Positions 22,844 to 35,290 of a stretch of 64,000 bases of DNA are shown in pieces; within the stretch, counting starts at the first letter, position 1, and the number at the start of each line of letters is the position of its first letter. The stretch is from Raphanus sativus (lineage: Eukaryota > Streptophyta > Magnoliopsida > Brassicales > Brassicaceae): contig NC_079511.1 in assembly GCF_000801105.2 (NCBI RefSeq), positions 25,110,638 through 25,174,637 of the forward strand. The letters run 5' to 3'. The notes under the pieces are model-generated. The model was not told the origin of the DNA. It worked only from the letters and a program-made list of their open reading frames with translations, and searched no databases. The position numbers and the translations under genes are program-made.

Positions 22844-23750
22844 GAGATAATTTTTAAGATATTAAGACGTTAGGTATATTTATTTTGGATATCAGTTTAG
22901 TTTTGGGTTGTTTTCGGGTTTTAAGATCCTATGATATAGATACATTCTAAATTCATATTTATTTTTGTTTATTCGGTTAAAATGGTTGAGATTTTTGGTG
23001 TTTTAGTGATAAACTAAAGACTATTTGTATTTGTTTGATTTCATGTTCTTTGAATTTTAGACAATTCTAATATAAACCAATTGTTTCATATTATAAATTA
23101 TAAAAAAATCATAATAAAATCAAATTTATATAACTGTTGAAGAAAGCTAAGATGCCTATAAAACAATTCATTTCATTACAATTTGGTTAATTGTGAAATG
23201 AAGATTTTAAAATAATAATATTATATATTACGCCTGATTTAGAATCTTCACCTCACATTTTGTTATATAAGTACTAACTTTAATGTGCATATTTGTGTGT
23301 ATGTAAATTTTTTTTTAAAGTGTTTCATCGCTATATACATATAGCGTTAACTAATATTGAAAGAAATGTTTGTTCATATAACAAATGAAAGTTTTAATTT
23401 TTAAATTAAAATTAATTAAATATAAAATATACTTAGTCATTACAAAATATTTTTTTAAATAATGACAATTAAATTATATACATAAATCGTTGTATAAAAA
23501 TATATACATAAACAATAACATTAATATATCTACACATTGAACCTGCTGAGTTTAATTCTTACAATGTATTAAACATAAGGCCAATGAATTTTAACAATCA
23601 AGCATTATGTTTTAACATTTATTTTTCAATTTGGTCTGCGTAAAACATCTTCACAACCGACGAAAAAAAAAAAACTTGAAACTTAGACATGTTTAAATAA
23701 AGAAAACGAAATTTATAAAATGTATTCAGGTGAAGAGTAAAGATGCCTAC

Positions 23751-23888
23751 ATTGGAGTCAATAAAAACCATTTCAATAGTTAGACCACTACCAGCAGAAT
23801 ATTGCTTCCACAAATAAAGGATCTTAACCATAATCTTCCACATTGACTTGAATAGTTTCAAATCAGACACATAAGTTACCGCAACCAT
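23751..23888 (-). pseudogene. First exon of an RPA1-like (DUF223 OB-fold) protein
   Basis: The 46 codons start MVAVTYVSDLKLFKSMWKIM and continue VKILYLWKQYSAGSGLTIEM to FIDSN, the hallmark N-terminus of plant replication protein A 70-kDa-like proteins often carried by Helitrons. The exon ends at a GT donor (23749-23750). No second exon is recognised. A TATA box (CCTATATAAG on the minus strand, about 23960-23970) lies upstream. Interpreted as a Helitron-borne, truncated gene. Confidence 0.8.
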
Positions 23889-24409
23889 TATAGGAGAATG
23901 AGATAAACTTGTTAAGGTTTCGGGTGTAGTGAATAAATAAAATTATGTGGAGCAGTGAGTCTTATATAGGTTTACTAAACCTAATTCAATAAATGTGGTA
24001 TCTTGGTATAATATCGTATTTAATGAAAAATATTTTTACCTTACCAATCACTCTTAGATATATAAATTTCCATAACAAAAAATGTGAAATATATGACATT
24101 TAGTATCATCAATTTACCTTGCTAATCACTCATAAAATATAAATATTGTCCAAACGTTAATGCTAGCCGGTCTAATTCGGGATGGATAGAATTCATTGAT
24201 ATCGGTTTAAAAATCTTAACCATATTATTAAAATTCATGTGTAATAGAATTGTAGTATTTCATTCGCTTAAAAATTTACGTGTACTACATGAGAATGACT
24301 CGTAAAGCATACTTGACAATGGGAGACTGTAGTAAGAACTCTTATAGTTTGTATAGAATGTGTTATCGCTTGTGTCAAACTGTTATTGTTTGTGAAAACA
24401 AATGCTACA

Positions 24410-24642
24410 ATGTCTCGAGACCCGTACTTCGCTAAATGCAGAGACTGTCGGGTCAAGAACAGAGTCTGCGGGTTCAACACAACCCACCCGAATCAAGACT
24501 TGATCTGTTACTCCTCTCAAAGAGAGACAACAACAACAACGACGTCCCGGTGATATGCCTCATCTTCGCTTTAACATGTATCCTCTTCGCCATCTCCGTA
24601 GCGGTAGCCATCTTCCGATCAAGAAGAGCGAGCTTATATTAG
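24410..24642 (+). pseudogene. Frameshifted fragment: Cys-rich domain followed by a membrane segment
   Basis: From ATG 24410 the frame reads MSRDPYFAKCRDCRVKNRVC, then GFNTTHPNQDLICYSS. After a one-base shift it continues DNNNNDVPVICLIFALTCIL FAISVAVAIF and RSRRASLY, ending at TAG 24640-24642. The C-x2-C-x6-CGFN-x8-C pattern followed by a transmembrane helix resembles the end of the GUB_WAK extracellular domain of LRK10L or ATL-type proteins. The unshifted frame stops at 24551-24553. The similarity is recalled, not searched; it could instead be an unrelated small membrane protein. Confidence 0.4.
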
Positions 24643-25627
24643 TTATTTTTTTATGAAATTTTCTTCTTTTCGTAGATATTTGAAACTTGTTAAGCAAGAA
24701 AATAAATATTGTTATCTCTACTTAAAAAATTGTTAATTTTAATTAATAAAAAGGTCCTCAAATAAATCCCACACAAAACGCCAAAAATACCAAAAATACC
24801 AAGGACGAAGATTAATAAAAGGGTTAGATATATACAAAGTTCATAACGTAAACAATTGTTCTCGATCTTCTTCTTCTTCTTCATCTGTATACCATGGAGT
24901 TCTTTATATCGTTCTGATATACCATCTGAAGATTATGTTATTCAAACATAGACGGTCGTCACGATAATGCCCATGTTATTAAATAAAAAATATGTTTGAA
25001 GATTATGTTATTCTAACAGACCAAACTCATCAATTAACAAAACCGTTCTTGCATGAATTAAAAATGCAAAGGAACGTGCATGAATTGATAACAAAAACAG
25101 ATTGTATGAAGTCATTATCTCTTCATTTTATATAGTTGATCATTAATAAAACCTAAGAGAGACTTCGACCAACCAACCTCGCAACTCATCAACTGACCAC
25201 AAAACTATATATTTACGTGAAAAAACAGAGAAGATACTGAGAAGAAACTGAGAAAAAACTAAGACGATGCGGAGAAGAAACAGAGGCAATTGCGCGAGGT
25301 TTATATATATAACTCATCAACACGATTGTTATGATCTTGCTCATGTCTTTTTCTTTTTTTGTTTGTCGATTACACAACTAAAAAAGGCAAAAACGATGGT
25401 CCAGAACAAAAAAAAGAAAACAACCATACCCCGATTTAACCGGTTTAACGAAACCGAGATTTTTTTTTCAACTAATGCTTTTTCCCCTTTAGGGTTTGGA
25501 GATGAACCGAGGTGCCTTCGTCCCAGTGAAACCTCCACACACTTGACTTGACCCAATGAAAAAAAAACAAAAGAATCATATTTAAAAAAAAAAAGACGGT
25601 GGAGTAATGAGATAGATTAGTGTCAGC

Positions 25628-26457
25628 TCAAGCAACGTGTCTTTTTCTTCTTCTTCTGAGATCAACGACCACGACGCTTACGTTGTCGCTACTATGCTTA
25701 GCCAACGCCAGCTTCGTCAACAACACTGACGCCTCCGTGCATGCTTTGTCCGCGATCTCTCCTTTCTTCCCGCTCTTGCTCGACCCCACCACCACCTTCT
25801 CATCCTCTTTCCCGTCACTACACTCGTCCTGAGTTTCTCGTCGCCTTCCACGGCCACCACCTCTTTTGTTAAGATACATGTGCACCATCGCGCACGCCGC
25901 CTCGTTCGTCACCACGTCCCATAATCCGTCGCTCGCTAGAATAAGAAACTCATCTTCTTCGGTCCGGTCCGTCACAGTAACTTCCGGCTCCGAACTCACG
26001 TATGGTTTCAAGTAATTATCACCTATGGCTCGTGACATGACTAACACGCCTAAGACTCTTGGACCATCCCAGTATATCACTCTCCCCCCTGCTTCCTGGA
26101 TCCGATCCAACTCGTCAGGACGATCCGGCTGTTTATTTAAAACACAAAACAAAACAAAAATTAACACCACAAAAAAATAAACAAATTAAGAAAGATATGT
26201 TTCTCTCTAGAGAGAGCAGAGACGCTGACCTTGTGATCTGTGGATAGAGGAACTGGTTTTCCATTCCTACAGAGAACTGCTCTGGAATCGCCGCAGTTAG
26301 CTACAACGATCTTCTCCGGAGTAACGACGGAGACAACGGCGGTGGATCCGACAGCGTCGCAATCTGGCGTTTGAAGCTCGCAACTGCAGTTAGCGCTCAT
26401 CACGGTTTCGCCCCAACTAACAACCTCATTGTCCATGCGCGCGAAGCTATGCTCCAT
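25628..26457 (-). pseudogene. HAI1-like: N-terminally truncated clade A PP2C, HAI1-type fragment
   Basis: Two exons (26457-26230 and 26128-25628) joined by a GT-AG intron encode 242 residues, MEHSFARMDNEVVSWGETVM to RKRHVA. Conserved PP2C motifs are present: DAVGSTA, GDSRAV, DHKPDRPDE, MSRAIGDNYLKP, DGLWD and SSDNVSVVVV. The ending RRRRKRHVA is that of HAI1/SAG113, a senescence and ABA-linked protein phosphatase of about 413 residues. The first 170 or so residues are missing, including the metal-binding DGHG motif, so no catalysis is expected. Homology stops sharply near 26457, beside a 79-bp tandem repeat. The retained intron indicates DNA-level transposition rather than a processed copy. 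Confidence 0.88.
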
Positions 26458-26582
26458 TGGCAATGACACACAAGAATCCTCAAAGTGTTTCGCATGAAAA
26501 CATTGGCAGAAGACGGCAAGAATGACTCAGATCCATTGGCAATATGCTGCACTCGGATCCTCAAAGTGTTTCGCATGAATGA
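26454..26582. repeat. Imperfect tandem duplication, period 79 bp, at the PP2C breakpoint
   Basis: CCATTGGCAAT at 26454 recurs at 26533, and TCCTCAAAGTGTTTCGCATG follows in both copies. It spans the exact point where PP2C homology is lost. Confidence 0.8.
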
Positions 26583-26676
26583 AAAAAAAATGGGTTACGT
26601 TTCTTCTTATGGAACCAAATAAGGAAACAAAGCAAAGAATTAAATATTTCGTTTTTCTTAAACTCCCTCACAGAGT

Positions 26677-26768
26677 GACACGTGGATCCGAGCCTTCTCA
26701 TGCATTTTCACCAAAATCGTTTAAGGAAAGCCTTAAAAATGCTTCTCCTTTAATATATAGGGGATGTG
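26677..26768. repeat. TGACACGTGG...TAATATATAGGGGAT module
   Basis: This roughly 90-bp module begins TGACACGTGG and ends AATATATAGGGGAT. Related modules lie at 4143-4196 and 6422-6505. It looks like a shared transposon end, but no partner end was identified. Confidence 0.45.
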
Positions 26769-26869
26769 TTTACTTCTTTCCTGGAAAAAAGAAAAAATTG
26801 CTGTCAACTTTTTTTGGGTGTAAATTGGGAGGAATTTGGGCAGACCCTAATCTCCCCTGAAGCCCATGA

Positions 26870-28283
26870 TCCATTGGCTCTAATACAGATAATATGACGT
26901 AAGGGCATCTACAATAACATGAATTGAAGTGTTAAAAAAAATTGAAGTGTTAAAAAATATTTCAACTATTAAATCAATACAGTGGAAGTGTTAATAATTT
27001 AAACAAATACATGAATTCATTTTTGTTGAATAAACTCAACTAACTCAAATAAAAAATGGGGTCCACATTAATAATGTCGTATATTTTATATATTCTAATG
27101 TTTACAAAAAACAAATATTTTATAACAATTTTTTTTTTCAATAAAAATATGTATACAAAAGTTAATCATTTTTATGTTTTATAAATATAAATGTGGTTTA
27201 GTTGATTTTAATTATAAAAAATTGTTATTAAACTATATAGATTAGTTTATACCAAATTTTTGTTTATAAATTTTAATATTCTATGCGTTTATAGAATAAA
27301 AGAATTCAAAATAAAAAAATAAAAAGGATAATGGATTGTACAATGGTAAATGTTACTTAACACCATATTTTGCATTTTTAACATTTCCCATCAGTTTCTC
27401 TTTCTTCAACATCTTAATTCAACATACTTTTAATTTTATATCTATAATTATTTTGTTTAGTAGAATTCAACACAATATCTCACTAATTTCGTCTCATCAT
27501 CTTTATTTTTTAATATTTTTATAAAAATAATATATTAAAAATCAAGATAAAAAACTTAAAATATTTAAAATATTTTGATATAGGTTTGGTTGGTTGAAAA
27601 TTAGTTTGGAAATTATAATTATTAGGATTTGGTAGTTAAAAGGAAAAATAGAAGAATTTTTTGGGGATTTATTTTTATAGATCATGAAAATGATTTTTGA
27701 TTTTTTGGTATAAATATTACCTTTATAGAAATTGTTTTACTATAAAATATTTAATTTTAAATAAATTAGAGGAGATAAAAGATATAGAACATTAATAGCG
27801 AATAAAAATACAACATTTGACAATGTATGATCCATTTGTTTTTCTTTCAACCAAAACAATGCACATGTATTCTCACATTATTCAACTACCTCATTGCTTT
27901 GGTTTTAAACTGTTGATTTTTTTTAAATTCAACATACTCATTGCTCATGCATGGTCATTTAAAACTATTATATAATCTTTATATATATATTGAATGGGTA
28001 TGTAGAAAAAACTATGATGTAAAATATTAAAAGGAAAAAAGTGTAGAATAAAAAATCAATTGTACAGGGACTAAAGACAAATAAACCAACTACAGCCATT
28101 GATTCACTAGTCCAACACACCGTTGATCAATCTTATCTCCTTACCTCGAAGTTTGTCTTCAAACGTAGACTGCACATATCATAATAAGATGTTGGACTAT
28201 TAAAGTGAACTAAAGATTACTTGCTACCAAGAATTTAGAATGAAATTTGGATTGAGACGTTTTCAAGACTGTGTTTCATTCAT
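26870..28283. other. AT-rich intergenic DNA with a probable MITE end
   Basis: GGGCATCTACAATAACATGA at about 26902 resembles common Brassicaceae MITE ends, with a short direct repeat (ATTGAAGTGTTAAAAAA) just inside. A clear matching right end was not found (loosely similar text near 27930-27960). No gene is supported. Confidence 0.4.
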
Positions 28284-30998
28284 ACATATTAAATCTATAA
28301 AAACATGTTAAAAGGAAACTTCCATATAAAAGGAAACTTCCATATATATATGATTCCTGTAAAATATGTATTTGGATGTCCACATGTTTAGAAGCACAAA
28401 AGTAAAGAAAAACATACTATCATTTTTCTGCAAGTTTGGTAAAAAATTAATATTGAAGCTATAATATGGAACATTCAAAAAAATTAAACAAGATTATTAA
28501 ATAGAATGACAAAATATTATATTGTACATATTTTTTTAAATATAAAAATCCAAAAATGTATCGAAAATTGAAAATATAACCACATTTATCAAACAAAATA
28601 ATAACATATAATTGATTTTTATTACATTGAAATATTATCGGCTATAGCATTAATTATTTTTAATATTTTAAAATAAAACAGAAACAATTTTGACACAAAT
28701 TATCTATTACAGTAAATTAAATTGTTAAATACATCGAAGAATAAATTTTTTATGCTAATAAATTGATGATTAAAAAGTTATAAAATTATATCAAAAATAT
28801 TTAACAATTAAAAAGATAAAATGTATTAGCTATATCAAAACAAATTGTCAGATATGTTGATCAAATAAAAAATTTATCATAAAACACAACATCATGCCTA
28901 ATGATGCAAAACTATTAGATCAGATGAAATTGTCGGGTAATACGACAAAATTAGAGGATAAACGAATATGACAAATAAGTGGATAAACGACAAAAAGATT
29001 AAATATTTTTATCGGATACGTCAATAAAAATAACTATAATGAATAAAATTTTGGATACAATGATTAAATAAAATTTATTATAACCACTATGACGGCGCAA
29101 GTTATTATATCAGACAAATTGTCGGATACGAAAACAAAAAAAGAAAGAGATCAAACATATTTGTCGGATTCATCAACAAAAGAAATTTAACGTGTTAAAA
29201 AATTGTCGAAAACAATGACTAAATAAAGCGTATTATAACAAATAACATTAACGGATATGATAGCGCAAAAGTATTAAATCAAATAAAGTTGTCGGATACG
29301 AAGACAAAAAGAACAAGAAATCAAACATATTCATCAAAATCATCAAAATCACCAACAAGAATAACTATTTTGAGCATAATTATTAGATTTCATAGTTTAG
29401 TGAATTGTTATAGATATTTAGTATTAATATTTAGATCTGATCTGATTTGTAGTGAAATATAGTTGAATGCACATCAAACCAGATATAGCCGTGAAATATA
29501 CTTTTATAAACATTATTTTTACGTATCTTTTTAATTCATCCTCAGTAGTATTTAATATTTAAAAATATATTTTTACTTTTCAAATGGTTCTTTTAACATA
29601 AAAATAAATGTTTTATGAGAAATTGTTAGAAATACCATAATTTAAGTACCACTTTTTAAAAATACCACCATTCAAAAAATTATACTAACATTTGGGTTTA
29701 AATTTTATTAATTATTGTTTAGGGTTTAGTATTAAGGGGTTGAGGTTGGATTTATAAATGTTTTAAAATTATTTTTTTAAAATACTTTAGTGTTGTTTTA
29801 TTACAAATTTAGGATATTTGTGAAAATAGTTATTCATTATGTTAAATTTGAAAAGTGGCAAGAAACTTGTGGTATAATTGAAATTTCCCCTTTATTTATT
29901 GTATATACAAGATGTCTGGTTGGTAAGAAAATAGAGGTTATGAAATAATTTATGGTTAAAATCCATAGAAGATTACCAACATCATAAATTACATATTTAT
30001 CAATTTTTAATAATTTTTATCATTTTACACAAATTAAATAATGTATTTTTATATTACCCCCTCCCTTTTATAATTTTAGGTTTTGTGCTAGTTTAAGATA
30101 GTTTTAATTTTATTGAAAATTTATTGACCAATATTATCTACTGTATTATTTATAATTAGTTAATTTATTTAAAATTTATATTATCAGCAATATTTATTTC
30201 AAAAAATGTTTCTTAATTTTTATGTTTTAGACCAAAAATTTCTTACAATATGAAACATATGGTGTATATCTTTTTACTGACAAAATAAAGAAAACTTTCT
30301 ATTAATTCAATAAGTTAAGAAAATTGGATAAAACTGAAATTAATTTACAAACAATCATTCTAAAATGTTGATTAATATATATTATTTTAAACAATATATA
30401 ACACCAAATTTAAAATATAATTATAAAACATCTACAAAATTAATTATATTTTTATCATAATAATTGTTTTTTAAAAACTGTGCATAGTGTGGATCCGTAT
30501 TTAATTTAAATATTAATTGTAGCATCAACTAATAGTGGTTCTAAATTTGTTTGGTCAGCGAACCTTTATAATTTATCAAAAAATAGTTAAGTGTACAATT
30601 TCATGATCATAAACAGCTAATTACATGAGAGATGATGGAAAAAAATATCAGGCATATTCGTTGACATTGAATTTAGATATATAAAACGTTGCCTTGAAAA
30701 GTGAATGGTATTTATTTTTTTTGTAAAGTAAAAGTGAATGGTATTTTTAATGAAAATCATAAGAACTAAGATATATATTTTCAAAATGTAATATTACATA
30801 GCTCATTAGTTATCAAAAATATATAATATAAACGATCACATATTTTAGTAAACTAGTATTATTTTATAATATGAAATATTCTGAGTATTTTGATTAAAAG
30901 CATAAGAACTAGGAAACAATTAAATTTTTGTTTTTGAAATATTTATACATATATCGTTAAAACTAATAACTCCACATATGCGCGGATCAAGCTCTAGT
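28284..30998 (+). repeat. Copy A of a 2.7-kb direct tandem duplication
   Basis: Sequence from ACATATTAA at 28284 is repeated from 30999. Shared landmarks include AACATGTTAAAAG, CCACATGTTTAGAAGCACAAAAG, a degenerate inner repeat with TTGTCGGATACG, and GTTTGGTCAGCGAACC. Copy A includes an extra left half of a Stowaway-like element (about 30055-30110) that copy B lacks. No intact gene lies in it. Confidence 0.85.
30970..30997 (+). mobile_element. Helitron-like 3' end closing copy A
   Basis: A short hairpin (TCCACATATGCGCGGA) is followed by TCAAGCTCTAG and a host T at 30998. CTAG lies at 30994-30997. The duplication junction with copy B is within 1-2 bases of this end. Confidence 0.55.
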
Positions 30999-33900
30999 AC
31001 ATATTAAGCCAATAAAAACATGTTAAAAGAAAACTTCCATATATATATTTGGAAGTCCACATGTTTAAAAGCACAAAAGTAAAGAAAGCCATACTATCAT
31101 TTTCTGCATGTTTGGTAAAAATTTAATATTAAGGCGCTATAATATGGAACATTCAACAAAAATTGAACAAAATTATTAAATAGAATAACATAACATTGTA
31201 TCGTACATAGTTTTTAAAAAGATAAAAAATCCAAAAAATGTATCAAAAATTTGAAAAATATAACCACAATTATCATACAAAAATAACATATAATGATTTT
31301 TATTACACTGAAATATTACCGGCTATAACATTAATTATTTTTAATTTTTTAAAATAAAACAGAAAAGTTTATGACACAGACTATCTATTATAGTAGATTA
31401 AATTGTTAAATACATTGAAGAAAAATTTTATGCTAACAAATTGACGATTAAAAAATTATTAAAAATTTATAAAATTATATCAAAAATATTTAAAAAGTAT
31501 AAAGATAAAATGTATTAGTTATATCAAAAATAATTGTCAGATATGTTGATTAAATAAAAATTTATCATAACACACAACATCGTGCCTAATGATGCAAAAC
31601 TATTATATAAAATTAAATTGTCGGGTAATACGACACAATTAGCGGATAAACAAATACGACAAATTGGTGGACAAAACGACAAAAGTATCAAAGATTTTTA
31701 TCGGATACGTAAATAAAAGTGACAACAATGAATAAAATTTTGGATACGATGATTAAATAAAATTTATTATAAACACTATGACAGCGCAAATTATCATATC
31801 AGAAAAATTATCGGATATGAAAACAAAAAGAGAAAGAGAGATCAAACATATTTGTCGGATTCATCAAAAAAAATTTAACGTGTTAAAAATTGTCGGATAC
31901 AATGATTAAATAAAGCGTATTATAACAAATAACATTAACGGATATGACAGCGCAAAAAAGTATTAAATCAAATAAATTTATCGGATGTGAAGACAAAAAG
32001 AACAAGAAATCAAACATATTTATCAAAATCATCAAAATCACCGACAAGAATAACTATTTTGAACATGATTATCGGATTTCATAGTTTAGTGAATTGTTAT
32101 ATATGTTTAGAATTACTATTTAGATATGATCTTTTTTTTGTCATCTGTTGGATTAATATTGAAATAACCGTACATTACACAAAACCGGCAAAGAAACAAC
32201 GCCTTTCCGGAACCAAAAGCCGACGAGGTAAACAACACCCCTCGGAGCCAAAGATAGAAACAACAACCAAGAACACAACTTAAACTAAAAAAAGGCAGGG
32301 ACAGATCACTACAGGAGAGGAGAACTCCACCTTTCACTCAAGGACGAGCTTGTCTGACGAGAACACGGCCACAACTAACTCCAGAGAAAAAGATCATTGA
32401 GACAAACATGAAGCACATGAACATCACCAATACATAAACCGAATCAAGAGAGGTTAGAATCCTTAACCGTCGCTGTACACACCTTCAATCCCAACTAAAA
32501 CTCGCCATTGGACCTTGATTGTGCTCTCCACGCGCCTCATACGCACCAACACCTCACAGGAACACGTCTTATTCACACAGCCGGTAACTGGATAAAAACC
32601 ACTCCAAATCCAGGACAATCACGAACAAATCGGTGGCAATCGACCAACAATGGAGCAATCGCTCCTGAAAACATCTATTTCCTTCCGAATCTTCTCCAAA
32701 CAAAATTGAACTCGTAAAAGGCTTTGCATCTTAAAAATCAACAACCAGAAGAGTTGACTCCGAGTAACAGAGACAGCTCACCAAGCCCAACCTCTCCAAG
32801 CAATCCAAACCCGACCAAATCCCATGAACAGAAAGCAAACCTTCATCAGGGTTTGGAGTCACACAAATGAAAAATTGGACTTTCAAACCCTAAGCCTAAG
32901 AGCCGACCCCCCACCGATCCTCCGTGACTCCTAACGTCTCGCCGCTTCACCAGAAAGGAAGAACAAAGCTCAAAATCGAGATCTATATGACCAGATCTGA
33001 GCGACACAGTCGTCTTCCATCACCAGGGTCACGAGCATATCGCTGAAAGAAGGCGGAGATGGCAGGAGGCAGAAGAAATAGAGACGAACGAGCTGGAACG
33101 GGCGCACGAGCCGGAAACGATTTAGGGCAACGGTGTCTTCAAGAGTCGCCGCGTGCGATGTTCAGTAAAGCAATCGATATGATCTTATTTGTAGTGAAAT
33201 ATAGTTGAATGCACATCAAACAGATATATCGGTGAAATATACTTTATAAAACATGATTTTTACGTATCTTTTAATTCATCCTCGGTAGTATACTAGTATT
33301 TAATATTTAAAAATATACTTTTACCGTTCAAATAGTTCTTTTAACAGTAAAAGAAATTATCTTTTTATGAGAAATTATTAGAAATACCATAATTTAAGTA
33401 CCAGTTTTCAAAAATGTCACCATTCAAAAAATTATGCTAACATTTGGGTTTAAATTTTGTTGATTATTGTTTAAGGTTTAGTATTAAGGGGTTGTGTTGG
33501 GTTTATAAAGTTCTATAAATATTTTTAAAAATTAGTTTAATGTTCTTTTATCACAAATTTAGGATATTTGTGAAAATAGTTATATATTAATGGTAAATTT
33601 GAAAAGTAGTAAGAAACTTGTGGTATAGTTAAAATTTCCCCTTTATTTATTGCATACAAGATGTCTGGTTGGTAAAAAAATAGAGGCTATGAAATAATTT
33701 ATGCTTAAAACCTATAGAAGATTATCCACATCATAAATTACATATTATATCAATTTTAATAAAATATTATTTACTGTATTATTTATAATTAGTTAATTTA
33801 TTTCAAATTTATATTATTAGCAATATATATTTCAAAAAAATGTTTCTTAATTTTTCTGGTTTAAACCAAAAGATTCTTACAATTTGAAACATATGGAGTA

Positions 33901-34483
33901 TATCTTTTTACTGACAAAATAAAGAAACTTTCTAGTAATTCAATAAGTTAAGAAAATTGGATAAAACTGAAATTAATTTACAAACAATCATTTTAAAATG
34001 TTGATTAGGATAAATTATTTTTAAACAATATATAACACCAAATTTAAAATACAATTCTTAGAAATCTAGAAAATTAATCAAATTTTTATCATTCTAAAAT
34101 TAAAAAAAAACTGTGCATAACATGGATCCGTATCTAATTTTAATTTTAATTGTAGCATCAACTAACAGTGGTTCTGAGTTTGTTTGGTCAGCGAACCTTT
34201 ATAATTTATCAAAAAAGAGTTGTGTACATTTTCATGATCATAAACAGCTAACTGATGGAAAAAAATATCAGGCATATTCATTAAAACTGAATCTAGATAT
34301 ATAAAACGTTGCCTTGCAAAAGTGAATGGTATTTGTAATGAAAATCATATATAAGAACTAAGATATGTATTTTGAAAATGTAATATTACATAGCTCATTA
34401 GTTATCAAAAATATATAATGTAAATAATCCCATACTTTAATAATGTAATAGTATTTTATAATATGAAATATTGAGTATTTTAG
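30999..34483 (+). repeat. Copy B of the direct tandem duplication
   Basis: Homologous to copy A over its length up to about 34483, apart from a 1042-bp retroposon insertion (32134-33175) and a deletion of about 140 bp. The open frame 34113-34304 (with FVWSANLYNLSKKSCVHFHD) is interrupted by stops in copy A, so it is probably not a gene, though its text looks like an old coding exon I cannot name. Confidence 0.82.
32134..33175 (-). mobile_element. Non-coding retroposon, 1042 bp, with 11-bp target duplication
   Basis: Flanked by GATATGATCTT at 32123-32133 and 33176-33186. The left edge is a T-run, which is the A-tail of a minus-strand retroposon. The element is much more GC-rich than its surroundings and is absent from the same place in copy A, so it inserted after the duplication or was lost from A. 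Its end (AATCCAACAGATGACAAAAA on the minus strand) resembles the 3' end of the LINE at 43300 (AATCTAACAGATGTCAAAAA). No ORF1 or ORF2 coding is seen, so it may be an internally deleted, non-autonomous LINE derivative. Confidence 0.82.
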
Positions 34484-34719
34484 TCAAAAAGAAATGAATT
34501 TTCAAAATATTTAACTGGTTGTTATTTTTATATAAATTCAATATCACATAGTTTGAGATATTAAATATGTTGTTTGTAACGGATGAAGTATCATAAAAAT
34601 AAATTGGTAGGAAAATTACGACGAATAAAACATTAAAAGCTCATAGAAAAGAAGCAGATTTTGGCATTAGAATCTGGAAATTAGGACACCAACTTTTAAA
34701 TTAAACAAATACTACAAAT

Positions 34720-35290
34720 TACGCACCGGCGGTTCAAAATCTGAGGAAAACCAGGAAACGTGGCACAATCACGAGGACGCGCGGCCCAGGGACCGCGTTT
34801 TAATGAAGACCCGTGAGGTTCACGTCTAAAGGTCCCACCACCGTCACCCGGAGCCGTTACAAAGGAATCGCTTGAAAGAGCGTTATGATGCTCTTGACTG
34901 ATTTTATGACATAAGCCAAAGTAGCCGCCCTTCCGCTAAAACTTAAACATTTGGTCCCACCTCACATTTCTAAGCGTGAGGTATCTTATCTTCTAAATCT
35001 TCTTACGCCACGTGGAGATAAAACACGTCTGACGATTAAGGTATGAGGCAGAGAGAGAGAGAGAACGATAGTGGGCCCACCGACAGTATATTTACCTTTT
35101 TCTATGTTTTTATTTTCGAAAAGACATAATTAAATTTGACGGCAGGAGGAGACCGTGAGGTTCTGAATATTTTAGTTTAGTTTAATTATCGTGTGTTGTT
35201 TTTTAGTTAACGGCTGGGTCAACAGTTGACACTTCACACGGTCACACCTACTTATGTCTTCACGTACTTGATTAATACAGTGAATGGATT
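34720..35290. promoter_or_regulatory. Promoter-like GC-richer island with TCP sites and a G-box
   Basis: Three class I TCP motifs (GGNCCCAC) lie at 34831-34838, 34953-34960 and 35073-35080. A palindromic G-box (CCACGTGG) lies at 35008-35015 and a short (GA)n run at about 35050-35063. The base composition stands out from the AT-rich flanks. No recognisable gene follows. The nearest plus-strand frame is 35553-35810 (MSASLAATKQSKQASESS), unassigned. It may be the surviving promoter of a lost neighbour or a distal element of the RING gene. Confidence 0.45.

Noticed and set aside
34113..34304. 63-codon frame at the end of copy B
   Set aside because: The same text in copy A contains several stops; it is at most a remnant of an old exon.
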